Source: Streptomyces sp. col6 | Lineage (GTDB): Bacteria > Actinomycetota > Actinomycetes > Streptomycetales > Streptomycetaceae | Direction of reading: 5' to 3' | Assembly: GCF_008042035.1 (NCBI RefSeq) | Contig: NZ_RDBL01000009.1 | Location: forward strand, 1-64,000 | DNA length: 64,000 nt | In this document: positions 34,561 to 46,296 of the stretch, piece after piece | How the letters are laid out: every line of letters starts with the position of its first letter | Position numbering within the stretch: the first letter of the stretch is position 1 | Translations under genes and position numbers: made by a program | The notes under the pieces: generated by a model | Seen by the model: only the letters and a program-made list of their open reading frames with translations | What the model was told of the DNA's origin: nothing | The model's database searches: none

Positions 34561-36633
34561 GTGTCGGACACCGGTACCGCGGACCCGGGCGGGGACACGG
34601 ACGACGCCATGGCACACGCGCTGCTGGACACCCTCTTCAGCCAGTCCGCGGTCGGCCTGCACGTCCTGGACACGGATCTGCGGGTGGTCCGGGTCAACGC
34701 CCTCACCGAGGCGGTGGACCCCGAGCGGATCGTCGGCCTGCACTTCACCGAGGCCTACCGGCTCGACGATCCCGAGGGGGCGCGGCAGCTGCTGCGCCAG
34801 GTCCTGGAGACGGGCGCTCCCCTGGTCAACAGGCCGGTCCGCGGACGCCTCGCCCTGTCCACCGGGCCCGCCCGCAGCCTCAACGTCACCCTGCACCGCC
34901 TGGACTCCGACGAAGGCCGTCCGCTCGGTGTGCTGGCGGCAGTCGTCGACGTCAGCGAACGGGACAAGGCGCACGTGAGGGCGGACGTCCTGACAGCGGT
35001 ACGCAGAGGGGCGGGCCACTCCCTCGATGTGGCGGCGACCTGCGAGGGGCTTGTGTCGGCACTGGTCCCCGAGTTCGCCGACCTGGCCGTGGTCGAGGTG
35101 GTGGACGAGGTCCTGCGCGGCGCCGATCCGCCGCTGAGCCCGCTGGACCGGGACGTCCCGTTGCGCCGGGCGGCGGTGCGGGGCACGGTGACGGCGCCGG
35201 ACAGCCTGGTCGGTGAGCTGCGCCGGCTGCCCGAGGCGACCCCGTTCGCGCTGGCCGTCACCGATCTGCGGCCCCGGCTCGTCGCGCTGGGCCCGGACAC
35301 GCCGTGGCTGGACGCGGATCCGGCGACGCGGCGGATGATCGAGGCGACCGGGGCCCACTCCCTGATCGTGGCCCCGCTGAAGCTGCACGGCTCCGTCCTC
35401 GGCCTGGTGAGCCTGTACCGGCAGCGGCGCGATGCGTTCAACGAGCGCGACCTCACCCTCGCGCTGACCGCCGCCGCCCATACGGCGCTGAGCATCGAGA
35501 ACGCGCTGCGCTACGCCCGGGAGCACGTGATCGCCACGACCGTGCAGCGCCGGCTCCTCCCCCAGCACGACGGCGAGCGGATCGCGATCGAGTCCGCACA
35601 CGTCCTGCTGCCGGGCCGCAACAGCGGCTGCTGGTTCGACACCATCGGGCTGTCCGGCGCCCGGACCGCGCTGATCATCGGCAATGTGGCCGGTCACGGA
35701 CTGCAGACCGCGATCACGATGGGGCAGCTGCGCACCGTCATCCACGCCCTGGCGGGACTCGACCTGGAGCCCGACGAGGTGCTGGCCCGGCTCAACGACA
35801 CGGCCGACCGGCTGACGGACGAGCGCCGGTCGCTGCCGCCAGGCGACGCGCTGCACCGCCAGCCGCTGACCGCGACCTGCCTGTACGCGGTCTACGACCC
35901 GTTCACCCAGGTGTGCACGGTGGCACGCGCCGGGCATCCCGCACCGGTCGCCGTCGGGCCGGACGGCCGACCGCTGGAGCTGGACGTGCCGGAGGGGCCC
36001 GCCCTCTTCTCGGAGGACAGTGCGCCCTTCGCGACCGGCTCCGTGCGGCTCGACGAGGGCAGTGTGCTGGCGTTCCTGACCGGGTCCCTGCTGCCGGAGG
36101 AGCGGTCGGTGGAGCGGGTGCGCGAGGCCCTGGCCTTTCCGGAGCGCCCGCTGCGGGAGCTGTGCGACGCCATCGTGTACAACCTGCCGGCCGAGGCCGA
36201 TCCGGACGGGGCCGCGCTGCTGCTCGCCCGGACCGGTGTGGTGCCGCCGGACCGGGTGGCGACGTGGGAGCTGGCGCACGACCGGACGACGCCCGCGATG
36301 GCCCGCACCCTGGTCCGGGACCGGCTGGAGGGCTGGAACCTCGACGAGGACACCATCGAGGCGACCGAACTGATCGTCAGCGAGTTGATCACCAACGCCG
36401 TCCGGTACGGGACACCGCCCGTGCAGTTGCGGGTGATGCTGGACCGCACCCTCACCTGCGAGGTCCACGACACCAGTCCGGTGGCCCCGCACCTGCGCCA
36501 CGCGCGTACGGTCGACGAGGGCGGGCGCGGTCTGTTCATCGTCTCGCAGCTGGCCAACCACTGGGGCACCCGGTACAGCACCGGCGGCAAGGCCCTGTGG
36601 ACGGAGCAGGAGATCCCGGAGGAGGACACCTGA
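34561..36633 (+). CDS. PAS-GAF-SpoIIE phosphatase with C-terminal HATPase (RsbU/RsbW-type)
   Basis: 690 aa from GTG 34561 (VSDTGTADPGGDTDD), with GGGGG at -10. A PAS domain (about 20-130) is followed by a GAF domain (about 145-325), a PP2C/SpoIIE phosphatase (about 330-545), and an HATPase_c anti-sigma-like domain (about 560-690; ELIVSELITNAVRYG, GGRGLFIVSQLA). The phosphatase lacks the usual first metal Asp (NSGCWFD in place of GGDWYD), so activity may be altered. It combines a stress-sensing partner switch in one polypeptide. No sigma factor is encoded nearby. Confidence 0.88.
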   Translation: MSDTGTADPGGDTDDAMAHALLDTLFSQSAVGLHVLDTDLRVVRVNALTEAVDPERIVGLHFTEAYRLDDPEGARQLLRQVLETGAPLVNRPVRGRLALSTGPARSLNVTLHRLDSDEGRPLGVLAAVVDVSERDKAHVRADVLTAVRRGAGHSLDVAATCEGLVSALVPEFADLAVVEVVDEVLRGADPPLSPLDRDVPLRRAAVRGTVTAPDSLVGELRRLPEATPFALAVTDLRPRLVALGPDTPWLDADPATRRMIEATGAHSLIVAPLKLHGSVLGLVSLYRQRRDAFNERDLTLALTAAAHTALSIENALRYAREHVIATTVQRRLLPQHDGERIAIESAHVLLPGRNSGCWFDTIGLSGARTALIIGNVAGHGLQTAITMGQLRTVIHALAGLDLEPDEVLARLNDTADRLTDERRSLPPGDALHRQPLTATCLYAVYDPFTQVCTVARAGHPAPVAVGPDGRPLELDVPEGPALFSEDSAPFATGSVRLDEGSVLAFLTGSLLPEERSVERVREALAFPERPLRELCDAIVYNLPAEADPDGAALLLARTGVVPPDRVATWELAHDRTTPAMARTLVRDRLEGWNLDEDTIEATELIVSELITNAVRYGTPPVQLRVMLDRTLTCEVHDTSPVAPHLRHARTVDEGGRGLFIVSQLANHWGTRYSTGGKALWTEQEIPEEDT

Positions 36634-36665
36634 CGGCCGGCGCCGCATGTGCCGGTCATACGGGT

Positions 36666-36702
36666 GCGGCGCACCCCGGCCTGGTGGGCCGGGATGCGCC
36701 GC
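36666..36702. terminator. Hairpin after the PAS-GAF phosphatase gene
   Basis: GCGGCGCACCCCGGCC (36666-36681) pairs, with one mismatch, with GGCCGGGATGCGCCGC (36687-36702). Strong stem 33 bp beyond the stop at 36633. Confidence 0.75.
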
Positions 36703-36715
36703 GGGGAGAGGACAC

Positions 36716-36746
36716 GGCGGCGGCCCGGGTTCAGCGGGCCGCCGCC
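36716..36746. terminator. Second hairpin, serves the lamin-tail gene
   Basis: Perfect 12-bp stem GGCGGCGGCCCG (36716-36727) with CGGGCCGCCGCC (36735-36746), just past the stop of the minus-strand gene ending at 36753. Confidence 0.7.
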
Positions 36747-36752
36747 GGCGGG

Positions 36753-37232
36753 TCAGCGTCGGGGACCGTGGTGGTGGCGGCCCCAGGACTTGGAGTCGAC
36801 CTGGTGGCCGCGCGCGTCGCGCAGGGTGGCCGTGTCGCTGTTGTCCCAGACGTAGTTGTGCCGGTCCTGGTAGACGTCGTGGCGGGTGTCGCGGCCGACG
36901 CCGGTGTGGACGCGCACCGAGGAGCGGCCGGGCAGACGCAGGTCGAACTCGTAGGTGCGGTGGCTCGCGTCACTGAGCGTCCAGCCGCGCAGGTTCACCG
37001 CGTGCCGGCCGGTGTTGGTGACGGTGACCCATTCACCGTTCAGGCTCCGGTTCGAGCCGTTGTCGCGACCGGGGCTGTCGTACTGGATCTTGCCCAGGAC
37101 GACGGTCGGACGCGGGGCGTGGTGGCCCCGGCCGTGGTCGTGGCCGTCGGCGACCGCCGGGAGGGCGGCGGCGGCGACCAGTGCGCCGGAAGCGAGGACG
37201 GCGGCGGTGATCCGCCGTGCGGTACGGGACAT
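36753..37232 (-). CDS. Secreted lamin-tail-domain protein
   Basis: 159 aa. Signal peptide 1-29 (RRITAAVLASGALVAAAALPAVADG). The mature part is one lamin-tail (LTD) immunoglobulin-like domain: LNGEWVTVTNTGRHAVNLRGWTLSD and the VRVHTGVGRDTRHDVYQDRHNYVWDNSDTATLRD block are diagnostic of bacterial LTD proteins. Unusually histidine-rich at both ends (HDHGRGHH, GRHHHGPRR), which may bind metal. Function of stand-alone secreted LTD proteins is unknown. RBS GAGGGG before ATG 37232. Confidence 0.88.
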   Translation of the reverse strand: MSRTARRITAAVLASGALVAAAALPAVADGHDHGRGHHAPRPTVVLGKIQYDSPGRDNGSNRSLNGEWVTVTNTGRHAVNLRGWTLSDASHRTYEFDLRLPGRSSVRVHTGVGRDTRHDVYQDRHNYVWDNSDTATLRDARGHQVDSKSWGRHHHGPRR

Positions 37233-37631
37233 GAAAACCCCTCAGGTGCAGGCCCGGACCGGTCGGGTCCGGGCGGTTGTTCGTTCCCGGCGTCATGCCG
37301 GGAGCCACACCTTGGCCCCGTCGGCGACGGCGTGGTGAACGCATCGGGGCCTGTTACGAAGTACAGACATTTCCGTCACACACGACTGTAGGCGGCATGT
37401 AGGGAAACCTGCGGGTACCTGTCAATCCCTGTCCGCTGCACCCAGCCGCACGCGCCGGGTTGACGGGGTCCGTCGTACGGGCGATGCCGTTCGGTGGCCC
37501 GTTCATGGACCCGGCGTGTGGGGCCTGCGGGTCCGTAACAAACAGGCCGAACGGGCTGTTGAATGCCTGTTCCGTTACCGCCGGAACGGGCGCACAGGCG
37601 TTCCCACGAACTCCGGGCGAGGTGCGCCCAA
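37233..37631. other. Intergenic region, about 400 bp
   Basis: Between the lamin-tail start and the DUF6629 stop. It should hold the lamin-tail promoter on the minus strand. GC content drops around 37345-37400 (ACGAAGTACAGACATTTCCG). Small plus-strand frames here have no RBS or homology. I see no repeat or RNA gene. Confidence 0.55.
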
Positions 37632-38267
37632 CTACCGCCCCGGCTCTCGCCCGGCGCTCACGTCGGGCCGCCCGGACCAGGCGAGCAGGACGACGGAGCA
37701 CACGGCGGCGAACGCACACCACGTGGAGATGAACTCGTAGCGCCACAGGGCCGCGCACACCGCCGCCCCGCCCGCGACAAGTCCCCCGAGCCAGGCAAGG
37801 CGGCGGTCGCCGGACAGGAGCAGCGAGCCGATGGTGGCCACCAGGTAGCCCGCGATCAGCAGCCGGGAATGCGGCAGGTCCACCGCATAGCCGAGGGTGT
37901 GGCCGCGTACGTGCGCGGTCACCGGACGGGTCGCCAGGCAGTACGCGAGAACGGCACTGGTCACCAGCCCGACGACGACGGGCACCGCGAGGCGGCGCCG
38001 CGCGCGCTCCGGCGCCGCGCACAGCACCCCCAGGGGAACCCAGAGGGGAAGCAGGGGCAGGGCCATCACCGCCCAGGCGAGGGTCGCGGGACCGCTCCCG
38101 CCGTCCGCCCGCCAGACCGCTGACTCGATGATCTGGTGCGCGCCGAGGAGAAGGGGCAGCGCCGCGAGCGGCAGGTCGCGGGCCCGTCGCGCACGTGCGA
38201 CGCAGGCGACGCCGATCGCCGTCACCGCGCCGCCTGCGACGAGGTCGGCGGTCGCGCTCCAGCACAT
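37632..38267 (-). CDS. DUF6629-type integral membrane protein
   Basis: 211 aa starting MCWSATADLVAGGAV, an N-terminus characteristic of a small actinobacterial membrane family. Six to seven hydrophobic segments span the protein; a conserved HQIIESAVW motif lies at about residues 44-52. No enzymatic motif. Function unknown; the family is often annotated only as hypothetical. It stands alone on the minus strand, 66 bp upstream from the DUF1876 stop. Confidence 0.75.
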   Translation of the reverse strand: MCWSATADLVAGGAVTAIGVACVARARRARDLPLAALPLLLGAHQIIESAVWRADGGSGPATLAWAVMALPLLPLWVPLGVLCAAPERARRRLAVPVVVGLVTSAVLAYCLATRPVTAHVRGHTLGYAVDLPHSRLLIAGYLVATIGSLLLSGDRRLAWLGGLVAGGAAVCAALWRYEFISTWCAFAAVCSVVLLAWSGRPDVSAGREPGR

Positions 38268-38333
38268 GGGGCCACGCTACGGGCCGCCGGGAGCGCGCGC
38301 CGAAGAGGACACACCCGGGCGCGGCCGGGCCTG

Positions 38334-38633
38334 TCAGGCCGTGGCGTCGGACCAGGCGTAGGGCGGCTCCACCCGGCCGTCCGTCCGGCCCGCGCCGGAC
38401 CGGCCGATGGCACGGTCGGCCACGCTCATCAGCTGTCCGGCGACATCGTGCATCGCACGGCTCGCCGCGACCTCGTCGCCGATCGTGGGGACGTCGGAAT
38501 CCTGGGGGCTGCACCGGGCGATTCCCTGGCCGGTGAGTTTCGCGGTGCCGGTGTCCAGCACCGCCTCGGCCATGGTCGTCCCGTCGTCCTCGGACAGTTC
38601 GACGCGCACGGTCCATTCCAGCGTGCGGTTCAT
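38334..38633 (-). CDS. DUF1876 (dsRNA-binding-like fold) protein
   Basis: 99 aa from ATG 38633. MNRTLEWTVRVELSEDDGTTMAEAVLDTG and the later DVPTIGDEVAASRAMHDVAGQLM are typical of the actinobacterial DUF1876 family, small soluble alpha/beta proteins. The actual function is not known. It is divergent from the PP2C gene at 38862 across a 228-bp region, so the two may share a regulated promoter. Confidence 0.85.
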   Translation of the reverse strand: MNRTLEWTVRVELSEDDGTTMAEAVLDTGTAKLTGQGIARCSPQDSDVPTIGDEVAASRAMHDVAGQLMSVADRAIGRSGAGRTDGRVEPPYAWSDATA

Positions 38634-38861
38634 CGCATACCTCCCGCCCGCGCCGGCCGGCGGGCGCGGGCCGCCGCACGGGTCCACCTCCAGCATCCAC
38701 CCAACCGGCCGCCGCCGCCCGTCCGCCGTCCCGGCCTGCGTACGAGCCCCCGCCGAAATAGGATGCGGGGACAGCGACGACCGGGCAGCCGTGTCGCGGC
38801 GGCCCCCCGACCGACCGGGCCGGAGATGCGGCTCGCCACCCCCTGCACCGCGGAGCGGCCC

Positions 38862-39695
38862 ATGAACCGGCGTCGTCCTCCCCGGTCGGCCAGCTCCGAC
38901 GAACTGCTCACCGCGCTCCACGACCTCACCTCCCGGGCCCGCCGTGAGGTGGAACTGCACCAGGCGCGGGTGGAGCTGGCCGAGGCGTTGCAACGGGAGA
39001 TGCTGCCCGCCGACCTGCCCTCGCTGCCCGGTCTGCGGAGCGCCGCCCGGTACACCCCCGCGCGCAGCGGCCTGGACATCGGCGGCGACTGGTACGACGG
39101 GTTCGCGCTCCCCGACGGCTCCCTGGCGTTCGCCATCGGGGACGTCCAGGGACACGACGTCGAGGCGGCAGCCTTCATGGGGCAGATCCGCATCGCGATG
39201 CGCGCCCTCGCGCTGGCTGCGGCCGGTCCGGGCGAGGTCATGAGCCGCACCAACGACCTGCTGCTCGCCGAGGACTCCGGGCTGCTCGCCACCAGTACCT
39301 TCGTCCACTTCGACCCCGCCACCCGGGAACTGCGGAGCGCGCGCGCCGGGCATGTGGCCGGGGTGTGGGCCACCGCCGACGGCCGGGCGGGCGTCACGGA
39401 CGACGAGGGCGGGCTGCCGCTCGGCGTGCAGTCCGGCGAGGACTACCCGGTCACCACCCGCCGGCTTGCCGGCGAGGGTGTGTTCGTGCTGCTGACGGAC
39501 GGCGTGGTGGAGGGTCCCTCGTACTCCCTGGACGACGGGCTGGACGCGGTGATGCGGCTCGTGCGCGCCCGGCCGGCCGAGGACGCGGACGTGCTGGCCG
39601 ACGCGATCCTGGGCTCCGCCGAGCACACCGGGCACGAGGACGACGCGGCGGTGCTCGTCCTGCGTCACGGGCCCGGTGTGCCCGGCGGAGGATGA
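38862..39695 (+). CDS. PP2C/SpoIIE-type serine phosphatase (RsbU-like, sensorless)
   Basis: 277 aa from ATG 38862 (GGAG RBS); an ATG at 38826 would add 12 residues. A coiled-coil lead-in (about 15-50, ELHQARVELAEALQREML) precedes a complete SpoIIE phosphatase domain with GLDIGGDWYDGF, IGDVQGHDVEAA, SARAGH and LLTDGVVE. All metal Asp residues are in place, unlike the PAS-GAF phosphatase at 34561. No sensor domain, so control must come from a partner protein. Closely followed by the MASE1 gene (52 bp), a possible membrane sensor partner. Confidence 0.9.
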   Translation: MNRRRPPRSASSDELLTALHDLTSRARREVELHQARVELAEALQREMLPADLPSLPGLRSAARYTPARSGLDIGGDWYDGFALPDGSLAFAIGDVQGHDVEAAAFMGQIRIAMRALALAAAGPGEVMSRTNDLLLAEDSGLLATSTFVHFDPATRELRSARAGHVAGVWATADGRAGVTDDEGGLPLGVQSGEDYPVTTRRLAGEGVFVLLTDGVVEGPSYSLDDGLDAVMRLVRARPAEDADVLADAILGSAEHTGHEDDAAVLVLRHGPGVPGGG

Positions 39696-39747
39696 GGCGG
39701 GCGCCCGGGGGCGTGTCACACCGCCGCGCGCGGCGGGCCGGTGTCTG

Positions 39748-40752
39748 ATGAGAACCGTGATCCGCAGCGAGAGGACCCGCCGGTACCTGCTGGCGGCCCT
39801 GCGTGTCGTGGCCGTCGCCGCCGCCTACTACGGGGCTGCCCGCCTGGGGCTGCTGCGGCAGGTGACCGTCCACGGGGCCGTGGTCACACCGTTGTGGCCG
39901 CCGACCGGAATCGCCCTGGGGTGCCTGCTGTACCTGGGACTGCGGGCCTGGCCGGGGATCGCGCTCGGCTCGCTGGCCGCCGTCGCCATGCTGGGCGGTG
40001 CGGTCACCCCCTCCACCCTCGTCGTCGCGGCGGGCAACACCGTCGCCCCCGTGTGCGCGTATCTGCTGCTGCGCCGGGCCGGTTTCCACAAGGAGCTGGA
40101 CCGGCTGCGCGATGGGGTCGTCCTGGTGTTCCTCGGTGCGATGGCCGCCATGGTGGTCAGCGCGACCGCGGGAACCGGGATGCTCGTGGTGGACGGCAAG
40201 CTGCCTCTCGGCGACTTCGGGTCCGTCTGGGCGTCCTGGTGGGCCGGCGACGTCATGGGGGTCCTGGTGGTCACGCCTGTGCTGCTGGTGCTCGAACGGG
40301 TGCGGCTGCCCCGGCTCACGGACCGCTGGATGGAGGCCGGGGCGCTGTCGGTCGTCGCGGTCGCCGGCACCCTGATGGCCACCCGGAGCTCGCTGTCGAT
40401 GCTCTACCTGGTCTTCCCGATCCTCATCTGGGCCGCCCTGCGCTTCCAGCTCCCGGGCAGCGCGCCCTGCGCCATGCTGGTGTCCGTCCTCGCGATCGTG
40501 GCGGGAACGGACGGGGCCGGCCCGTTCGCGGATCACACCATCGTGGAGGTGATGATCAACCTCACGGTGCTGAACGGGGCTGTGGCCCTCACCGCCCTGC
40601 TGCTGGCCGCCGTCGTCGCGGAGCAGCAGAACATCCGGCACCGCATCGAGCACGCCTGCGAGGAGCTGGCCGAGGTTGTGGACCAGCTGGCCCCGGGCAG
40701 GTCGACGGGCGCCTGGCCGTTCCGGGCACGGGACGAGCGCGGCAGCCGCTGA
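39748..40752 (+). CDS. MASE1 domain integral membrane protein
   Basis: 334 aa from ATG 39748. Eight hydrophobic segments with the MASE1 landmarks: LWPPTGIALG after the second helix, WASWWAGDVMGVLVVTPVLL, and the FPILIWAALRF segment. MASE1 is a membrane sensing module that normally sits in front of a histidine kinase, GGDEF or SpoIIE output domain. Here only a short cytoplasmic tail (about 40 aa) follows, so it is a stand-alone sensor. The PP2C phosphatase 52 bp upstream could supply the missing output domain. Confidence 0.88.
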   Translation: MRTVIRSERTRRYLLAALRVVAVAAAYYGAARLGLLRQVTVHGAVVTPLWPPTGIALGCLLYLGLRAWPGIALGSLAAVAMLGGAVTPSTLVVAAGNTVAPVCAYLLLRRAGFHKELDRLRDGVVLVFLGAMAAMVVSATAGTGMLVVDGKLPLGDFGSVWASWWAGDVMGVLVVTPVLLVLERVRLPRLTDRWMEAGALSVVAVAGTLMATRSSLSMLYLVFPILIWAALRFQLPGSAPCAMLVSVLAIVAGTDGAGPFADHTIVEVMINLTVLNGAVALTALLLAAVVAEQQNIRHRIEHACEELAEVVDQLAPGRSTGAWPFRARDERGSR

Positions 40753-40758
40753 ACCGGG

Positions 40759-43938
<3,180 letters not shown>

Positions 43939-44026
43939 GAGCGGGGGACGGATGCGCGCCGGAGGAGAGGGCCGGGTCGTCCGCCCGTCGTGGACGGGAG
44001 CGGGCCACCCGGCCGGGCGGCCGGGG

Positions 44027-45004
44027 TTACGGGGTCTGCTGCCGGAGCCACCAGGTGTACGTCTCCGCGATGCCCTCCCGCAGGGGGATGCGCGGTGCGA
44101 AGCCGAGGGAGGCCAGCCGGGAGACGTCCAGGAGTTTGCGCGGAGTGCCGTCGGGTTTGCCGGTGTCCCAGACGATCTCTCCCTGGTACGACGTCACCTC
44201 TGCCACCAGCTGGGCGAGTTCACGGACAGTGAGGTCCTCGCCGCAGCCGACGTTGACGGGCGCGTCGTCGTCGTAGCGCTCCAGCAGGAGCACACAGGCG
44301 GCGGCGAGGTCGTCGACGTGCAGGAACTCGCGCCGGGGGTTTCCCGACCCCCAGAGCGTGACGGCCGGTGCGCCGGATGCGCGGGCCTCGTGGAAACGGC
44401 GGATCAGGGCGGGCAGGACGTGCGAGGTCTCCAGGTCGAAGCTGTCACCGGGTCCGTAGAGATTGGTCGGCATGGCGCTGATGTAGGAGGCGCCGTACTG
44501 GCGCCGGTAGGACTGCGTCTGCACGATGCCGGCGATCTTCGCCAGTGCGTACGCCTCGTTGGTGGGCTCCAGGGGGCCGGTGAGCAGGGCCTCCTCGGGG
44601 ATCGGCTGCGGAGCCCGCTTCGGGTAGATGCAGGACGAGCCGAGGAAGAGCAGCCGCTCGGTGCCGGCCGCGTGCGCGCCGGCGATCACGCTCAGCTGGA
44701 TGCGCAGGTTGTCCTCGATGAACTGCACGGGATACGTGCTGTTGGCCATGATCCCGCCGACCCGGGCGGCGGCCAGCACCACGGCGTCCGGGCGTATGTC
44801 CCGCAGAAAGGCGCCGGTCCGCTCGGCGTCCCGCAGATCGAGGCGGTCACGGCCGCGCGTGATCACTTCATGGCCGTCGGCGGCGAGGCTGCGGGCCACC
44901 GCCGAACCCACCAGGCCCCGGTGGCCCGCCACGAACACACGGGCGCCGGGGCGTAACAGGGACGGGACACGTTCCCGGGAGGAGCCGGGGAGATCAGTCG
45001 TCAT
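44027..45004 (-). CDS. fcl: GDP-L-fucose synthase
   Basis: 325 aa SDR-type enzyme. Nucleotide motif GHRGLVGSA (about 28-36), the ARVGGI segment, and the catalytic set in SSCIYPK and YALAK. The PTNLYGPGDSFD, SGNPRREFLHVDDLA and NVGCGEDLT segments are characteristic of Fcl/WcaG. It converts GDP-4-keto-6-deoxymannose to GDP-L-fucose (epimerase-reductase). Divergent from gmd, 112 bp away, completing a two-step GDP-L-fucose pathway for the polysaccharide. Confidence 0.95.
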   Translation of the reverse strand: MTTDLPGSSRERVPSLLRPGARVFVAGHRGLVGSAVARSLAADGHEVITRGRDRLDLRDAERTGAFLRDIRPDAVVLAAARVGGIMANSTYPVQFIEDNLRIQLSVIAGAHAAGTERLLFLGSSCIYPKRAPQPIPEEALLTGPLEPTNEAYALAKIAGIVQTQSYRRQYGASYISAMPTNLYGPGDSFDLETSHVLPALIRRFHEARASGAPAVTLWGSGNPRREFLHVDDLAAACVLLLERYDDDAPVNVGCGEDLTVRELAQLVAEVTSYQGEIVWDTGKPDGTPRKLLDVSRLASLGFAPRIPLREGIAETYTWWLRQQTP

Positions 45005-45116
45005 GCTGACGGATTGTGCCAGTAGCCGGGTGAAACGGTGACGTTTTATCGCGGATCACTCATACCTTGAGATTCCATGACCAACTGCCTTACGGGCGAC
45101 CGCAGAAGGGGGAAAC

Positions 45117-46130
45117 GTGGCGAAGACCGCACTCATCACCGGGGTGACCGGACAGGACGGTTCGTACCTGTCCGAGCTCCTGCTCCAGAAGGGGTACACG
45201 GTCCACGGTCTGATCCGCCGTTCGTCGAGCTTCAACACCGAGCGGATCGACCACATCTACCAGGGCCCGGAGCAGGAGAACCGGTCGTTCGTGTTACACC
45301 ACGCCGACCTGGCCGACGGCGTCGCGCTGGTGAACCTGCTGCGGGACATCCGGCCCGACGAGGTGTACAACCTGGGCGCCCAGTCGCATGTGCGGGTCTC
45401 CTTCGACGCGCCGCTGTACACCGGGGACGTCACCGGGCTCGGCACGATCCGGCTGCTCGAAGCGGTACGGGCCAGTGGCATCGACACCCGGATCTATCAG
45501 GCGTCCTCGTCCGAGATGTTCGGGGCCAGTCCGCCCCCGCAGAACGAGATGACCCCGTTCCACCCGCGCAGCCCGTACAGCGTCGCCAAGGTCTACTCGT
45601 ACTGGGCGACGGTCAACTACCGCGAGGCGTACGGGATGTTCGCGGTGAACGGCATCCTGTTCAACCATGAGTCGCCCCGGCGCGGGGAGACCTTCGTGAC
45701 CCGGAAGATCACCCGTGGTGTCGCCCGGATCAAGGCCGGGCTGCAGACCCGGCTGCACCTGGGCAACCTGGACGCGGTGCGCGACTGGGGTTACGCCCCC
45801 GAGTACGTGGACGCGATGTGGCGGATGCTCCAGTGCGACACCCCGGACGACTACGTGGTGGCCACCGGTGAGGGGGTCAGCGTCCGGCAGTTCCTGGAGT
45901 ACGCCTTCACGCACGCGGGCCTCGACTGGCGCGAGCACGTCCGCTACGACGCGAAGTACGAGCGTCCCAGCGAGGTCGACGCGCTGATCGGGGACGCCTC
46001 GAAGGCCGGGCAGCTGCTGGGCTGGAAACCGGCCGTACGGGCACGGGAGCTGGCCCGGATCATGGTCGACGCCGATGTGCGCCGGCTCGCCGACGAACTC
46101 GCCGGGGCCGCCGTGCGGGTGGACCGGTAA
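45117..46130 (+). CDS. gmd: GDP-mannose 4,6-dehydratase
   Basis: 337 aa. Rossmann motif [19 protein letters not shown] (residues 9-27), SSSEMFG, the catalytic [22 protein letters not shown] and [17 protein letters not shown] are all Gmd hallmarks. It makes GDP-4-keto-6-deoxy-D-mannose from GDP-mannose. With the divergent fcl this gives GDP-L-fucose. Start at ATG(GTG) 45117 follows a GGGGGAAA RBS. Confidence 0.96.
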   Translation: MAKTALITGVTGQDGSYLSELLLQKGYTVHGLIRRSSSFNTERIDHIYQGPEQENRSFVLHHADLADGVALVNLLRDIRPDEVYNLGAQSHVRVSFDAPLYTGDVTGLGTIRLLEAVRASGIDTRIYQASSSEMFGASPPPQNEMTPFHPRSPYSVAKVYSYWATVNYREAYGMFAVNGILFNHESPRRGETFVTRKITRGVARIKAGLQTRLHLGNLDAVRDWGYAPEYVDAMWRMLQCDTPDDYVVATGEGVSVRQFLEYAFTHAGLDWREHVRYDAKYERPSEVDALIGDASKAGQLLGWKPAVRARELARIMVDADVRRLADELAGAAVRVDR

Positions 46131-46296
46131 CGGACTCCGGCGCGCACCCCCACCCCCACCGGTGACGCGGTGGGGCAGAACGCGCCGGTACGGGCGGGGC
46201 TCCCGGGCCGCGCCTCCTCACCCGCCCTCGGCGGCAGCCGGGCGGGGCAGCAACCGCGGCCCACGGGCCGCAGCTCGTTCTCACCTTCGGAGCTGA

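Noticed and set aside
37354..38700. 448-codon minus-strand frame
   Set aside because: Arg/Gly-rich shadow of the DUF6629 gene, which has proper membrane helices and start context.
46154..46175. Hairpin CCCCACC...GGTGGGG after gmd as terminator
   Set aside because: Only 7 bp of stem and no T-run; too weak to list as a feature.
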